Positions 61,667-64,000 of a stretch of 64,000 nt of DNA are shown piece by piece. The stretch is from positions 62,001 through 126,000 of the forward strand of contig NZ_JBHUGF010000006.1 of assembly GCF_042681745.1 (NCBI RefSeq), written 5' to 3'. How positions within the stretch are numbered: the first letter of the stretch is position 1; every line of letters starts with the position of its first letter. The position numbers and the translations under genes are program-made. Source of the stretch: Saccharibacillus nicotianae. GTDB taxonomy: Bacteria > Bacillota > Bacilli > Paenibacillales > Paenibacillaceae. The notes under the pieces were generated by a model that saw only the letters and a list, made by a program, of their open reading frames with translations, ran no database searches and had not been told where the DNA came from.

Positions 61667-63064
61667 TTAGCTAAATACTTCTTTCACTTTGGATTGCGTT
61701 TTTTGCGAAAAAGTTTGATTGCTAATATTCTCTGCTTGTACATTACCACCAGTAATCATAATGCCATGATTTACGATAGTTTCTTGCCTAGCTTTAAATA
61801 CTGTTGTATCAATATGAAACATATCTAAATACTCAAGAACACTTTGAAATAATCGCTGTTCAATTTGCTTTTGATACATTTCTGCGTCTGACTCTTGTAA
61901 CAAATTGTGAAATTTATTATCTGCAACCATTTCTCTAATACTTTGAGTAGCACCATAATTAAAAGCATGATTAGATTTAGTGTTTAGAGTTTGCTTCTGT
62001 TTTTTTAGCCATATTATTAAAATTTGTTTCATAAATTTATATACATTTTTAGGTGATTTAAATAATGAAAATATAGAAGGTATAATTGATTTAATAAATG
62101 CTTTTCCAATAATACTCAAATTAATTCCATACCCATATTTATCAATATCCTCAAAACTTTTTTTCAAAGGAGGTAAAATATAATTTTGCATTTCGATATA
62201 TAAGTTTTGTTCAGTACAACGAATTCTGAAAAAAAAGGAACAAACAAAATCACCTTCCCATGCAGTCACTTGAACAGATTTGTAAAAACGAATATGATCT
62301 TCGTCTATTGATTCATTATCTTTTAAGAAATCAATTTGAACATCTTTACGTGGCCTCGATAAATCATTATTTAAAAATCTAGAATCTCCGCGAATTTTTC
62401 TACCATCTACATATAATTGATTATCTACTCTTAGTGAATTAATCTGTAATTCTTTGATTCTATCTTCGATATATTTGTATAGTTCAGAATTATTTAAGTA
62501 AATATATTCATCACTATTTTTTAATTTTGTTTCGGCAACAAAAGACCATCCAGATAAATGAATACCAGCTCCGACAAAAGGAGAATAATCACCATAATAA
62601 GTAATATTAGTCTCTTCTTCATTTTGATTATTATTTAATTTTTGATAAGTATCATTATCAATACCTAAAATAGAGTTAGAATTATCTTTACTAACGCTAT
62701 TCTGAGATAATTTATTCAACACAATCCAATACGAATAAAGATAAAATATGATATGAACTATGTAAGCTACGATTAATGGCCATGTAAATAGGATAGGTAT
62801 AAATAAAATAACTCCGTACCACCCATATTCTCTAAAGGTCGATACAATACTCGTACAAAATATAAAAAGCAATATTATATTCATAATTAGATCTCTATTT
62901 CTAGCTTTAAGACAATGTGAAGCTAATTTAACTAAATTTATTCCATGACTTGGAGCGATAAAACGGTATTTATCATATACAATTTCATCTAGAACTTTTG
63001 TTCTAAATTTCTTATCTAGTTCTGCAGCAGCATAAATGTATCTTTCTACCCTATTTTTTTTCAT
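61667..63064 (-). CDS. membrane protein of unknown function with C-terminal GG motif
   Basis: 465 residues. N-terminal RYIYAAAELDKKFRTKVLDEIV, two helices (~60-80, ~84-115), then a large soluble domain starting with YGDYSPFVGAGIHLSGWSF, and a C-terminal motif NHGIMITGGNVQAENISN (432-449) shared with the next gene's TIR protein. The PFVGxG domain recalls actinobacterial membrane proteins of unknown role. ATG at 63064 after AAAGGAG. First gene of the island's operon; could be the sensor or membrane effector of a TIR defence system. No function assigned. Confidence 0.8.
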   Translation of the reverse strand: MKKNRVERYIYAAAELDKKFRTKVLDEIVYDKYRFIAPSHGINLVKLASHCLKARNRDLIMNIILLFIFCTSIVSTFREYGWYGVILFIPILFTWPLIVAYIVHIIFYLYSYWIVLNKLSQNSVSKDNSNSILGIDNDTYQKLNNNQNEEETNITYYGDYSPFVGAGIHLSGWSFVAETKLKNSDEYIYLNNSELYKYIEDRIKELQINSLRVDNQLYVDGRKIRGDSRFLNNDLSRPRKDVQIDFLKDNESIDEDHIRFYKSVQVTAWEGDFVCSFFFRIRCTEQNLYIEMQNYILPPLKKSFEDIDKYGYGINLSIIGKAFIKSIIPSIFSLFKSPKNVYKFMKQILIIWLKKQKQTLNTKSNHAFNYGATQSIREMVADNKFHNLLQESDAEMYQKQIEQRLFQSVLEYLDMFHIDTTVFKARQETIVNHGIMITGGNVQAENISNQTFSQKTQSKVKEVFS

Positions 63065-63157
63065 TATAAATCTCCTTTTTAAAATATCATTACTTTAGTC
63101 CTAATAAAATAATGTATTATTTATATTTTATTGTCAATAATTAATATTTTATCTATA

Positions 63158-63190
63158 AAAATGGAGTCCTTTTTATAAAGGGCTCCATTT
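63158..63190 (-). terminator. terminator of the O-methyltransferase gene
   Basis: AAATGGAG/CTCCATTT arms with an inner CCTT/AAGG stem and T-run on the minus strand. Confidence 0.82.
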
Positions 63191-63249
63191 CTAAACACTT
63201 CCATTTAATTGAAGTAGTTTTATATTCTTGATTGAATCATAATTTCTTT

Positions 63250-63942
63250 TTATATTGCTATCCTCGTTGTTTTATCTGTTACAATTCCAATGGTAAAACC
63301 ATCATAACCTTTACTACCTACCGTTTGAATAGATGTAGCTGTGATACGAGGATCGTCAGCTAATAATTCATAAAATTGGCGAATCCCTTGTACACGGCTA
63401 TCATTACTGTATCGATCCAAGATAGCTCCTTCTCGAACGACATTGTCTCCGATAATGACAGTGCCTGGATGAGACATTTGCAAAGCATATTGTAAATAAC
63501 GAGCATTATTATTTTTGTCTGCATCAATAAAAATCATATCAAAAGCTTCTACTTGTTCGGTTTCCATCTGACCTAATTGTTCAGATGCATCACCGATACG
63601 AATATCAACTTTGTCCTCTAGTCCAGCCAATTTAATATTCTGCCCGGCTACTTCGGCATGATGAGGATCATATTCCAGTGTAATTAATCGTCCATCTTCA
63701 GGTAAAGCACGCGCCATCCATATCGTGCTGTATCCACCCAATGTACCTATTTCTAAAATGCGTTTGGCTCTGTTCATCATCACAAACAATTGCAACAATT
63801 TCCCTTGTGCAGCAGATACATCATACTCCGGTAATCCTTGTTGTTGATTGTTTTTCAATACTTGCTCTAGTACCTCATCTTTTGAAATTAGATGCTGTTC
63901 AATATATTGATCCATTTGACTCCATACTTGAATAGTACTCAT
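63250..63942 (-). CDS. class I SAM-dependent O-methyltransferase
   Basis: 230 residues, caffeoyl-CoA/catechol O-methyltransferase type. SAM site ILEIGTLGGYSTIWMA, metal and substrate residues FIDADKNN and IIGDNVVREG. Resembles YrrM-type bacterial enzymes. ATG at 63942 follows GGAGGAG. Substrate unknown. Confidence 0.93.
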   Translation of the reverse strand: MSTIQVWSQMDQYIEQHLISKDEVLEQVLKNNQQQGLPEYDVSAAQGKLLQLFVMMNRAKRILEIGTLGGYSTIWMARALPEDGRLITLEYDPHHAEVAGQNIKLAGLEDKVDIRIGDASEQLGQMETEQVEAFDMIFIDADKNNNARYLQYALQMSHPGTVIIGDNVVREGAILDRYSNDSRVQGIRQFYELLADDPRITATSIQTVGSKGYDGFTIGIVTDKTTRIAI

Positions 63943-64000
63943 ATTAACTCCTCCTACTTTATAATGAGTTTCTGTTGTATTGATCTATACCTGTATTATA

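Overview
The window looks like a chromosomal segment of a Gram-positive endospore-former of the Paenibacillus/Bacillus type, most likely a Paenibacillaceae member of fairly low G+C. Reasons: AGGAGG-type ribosome binding sites nearly everywhere, Bacillus-style gene sets (glpP-glpF-glpK with glpD, an aa3-type quinol oxidase, ywbE, yqkE, ppaC), CcpA (cre) and Fur box sequences, and an LplA/LplB/LplC-type sugar importer paired with a YesM/YesN two-component system. No rRNA, tRNA, CRISPR array or insertion sequence was seen.

Layout. 1-1.5 kb: a truncated ROK repressor and a small membrane protein. 1.5-5.0 kb: a very A+T-rich cassette of a small secreted protein plus an ABC ATPase and two MacB-like permeases, a probable bacteriocin-type locus. 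5.1-6.4 kb: glutaredoxin and thioredoxin reductase. 6.7-11.1 kb: unsaturated-uronate catabolism (kduI, DeoR regulator, kduD, a TIM-barrel isomerase) and a separate short-chain dehydrogenase. 11.3-18.2 kb: an OmpR-type two-component system, then a surface-glycosylation module (GT39-type transferase, polyprenyl-phosphate sugar synthase, GtrA flippase, UDP-glucose pyrophosphorylase). 18.5-22.5 kb: qoxABCD. 23.5-33.3 kb: GH95 alpha-L-fucosidase, its likely LplABC-type importer and YesMN regulators. 33.5-38.2 kb: peptide deformylase, MarR regulator, thioredoxin, a Fur-box-controlled esterase, a ZIP transporter and an aldo/keto reductase. 38.2-40.4 kb: a convergent type II restriction-modification pair. 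40.4-43.2 kb: housekeeping and membrane proteins. 43.4-49.6 kb: the glycerol regulon (glpD, glpK, glpF, glpP), interrupted by a Fur-box siderophore-binding lipoprotein. 49.7-55.1 kb: DJ-1/PfpI protein, a bile-acid:Na+ symporter-family protein and a MarR-controlled HlyD/ABC-2 export pair. 55.2-58.5 kb: an Rrf2 regulator behind a 14-copy hexanucleotide repeat, Mn-pyrophosphatase, LysR regulator and rhodanese. 58.5-63.1 kb: an A+T-rich defence-type island. 63.2-63.9 kb: an O-methyltransferase.

The most interesting part is the island at 58.5-63.1 kb: an intact membrane protein of unknown function, an intact TIR protein sharing an 18-residue motif with it, a broken ThsB-like (DUF1863) TIR gene, and a broken TIR-TIR-SLOG gene. 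This is reminiscent of Thoeris-type NAD-based anti-phage systems but is not a canonical one. Several regulatory circuits can also be read directly: paired GlpP antitermination leaders, a repeated MarR operator, OmpR-type direct repeats shared by the two-component genes and the glycosylation operon, Fur boxes, and an operator-like palindrome in front of the HTH-containing cytosine methyltransferase.
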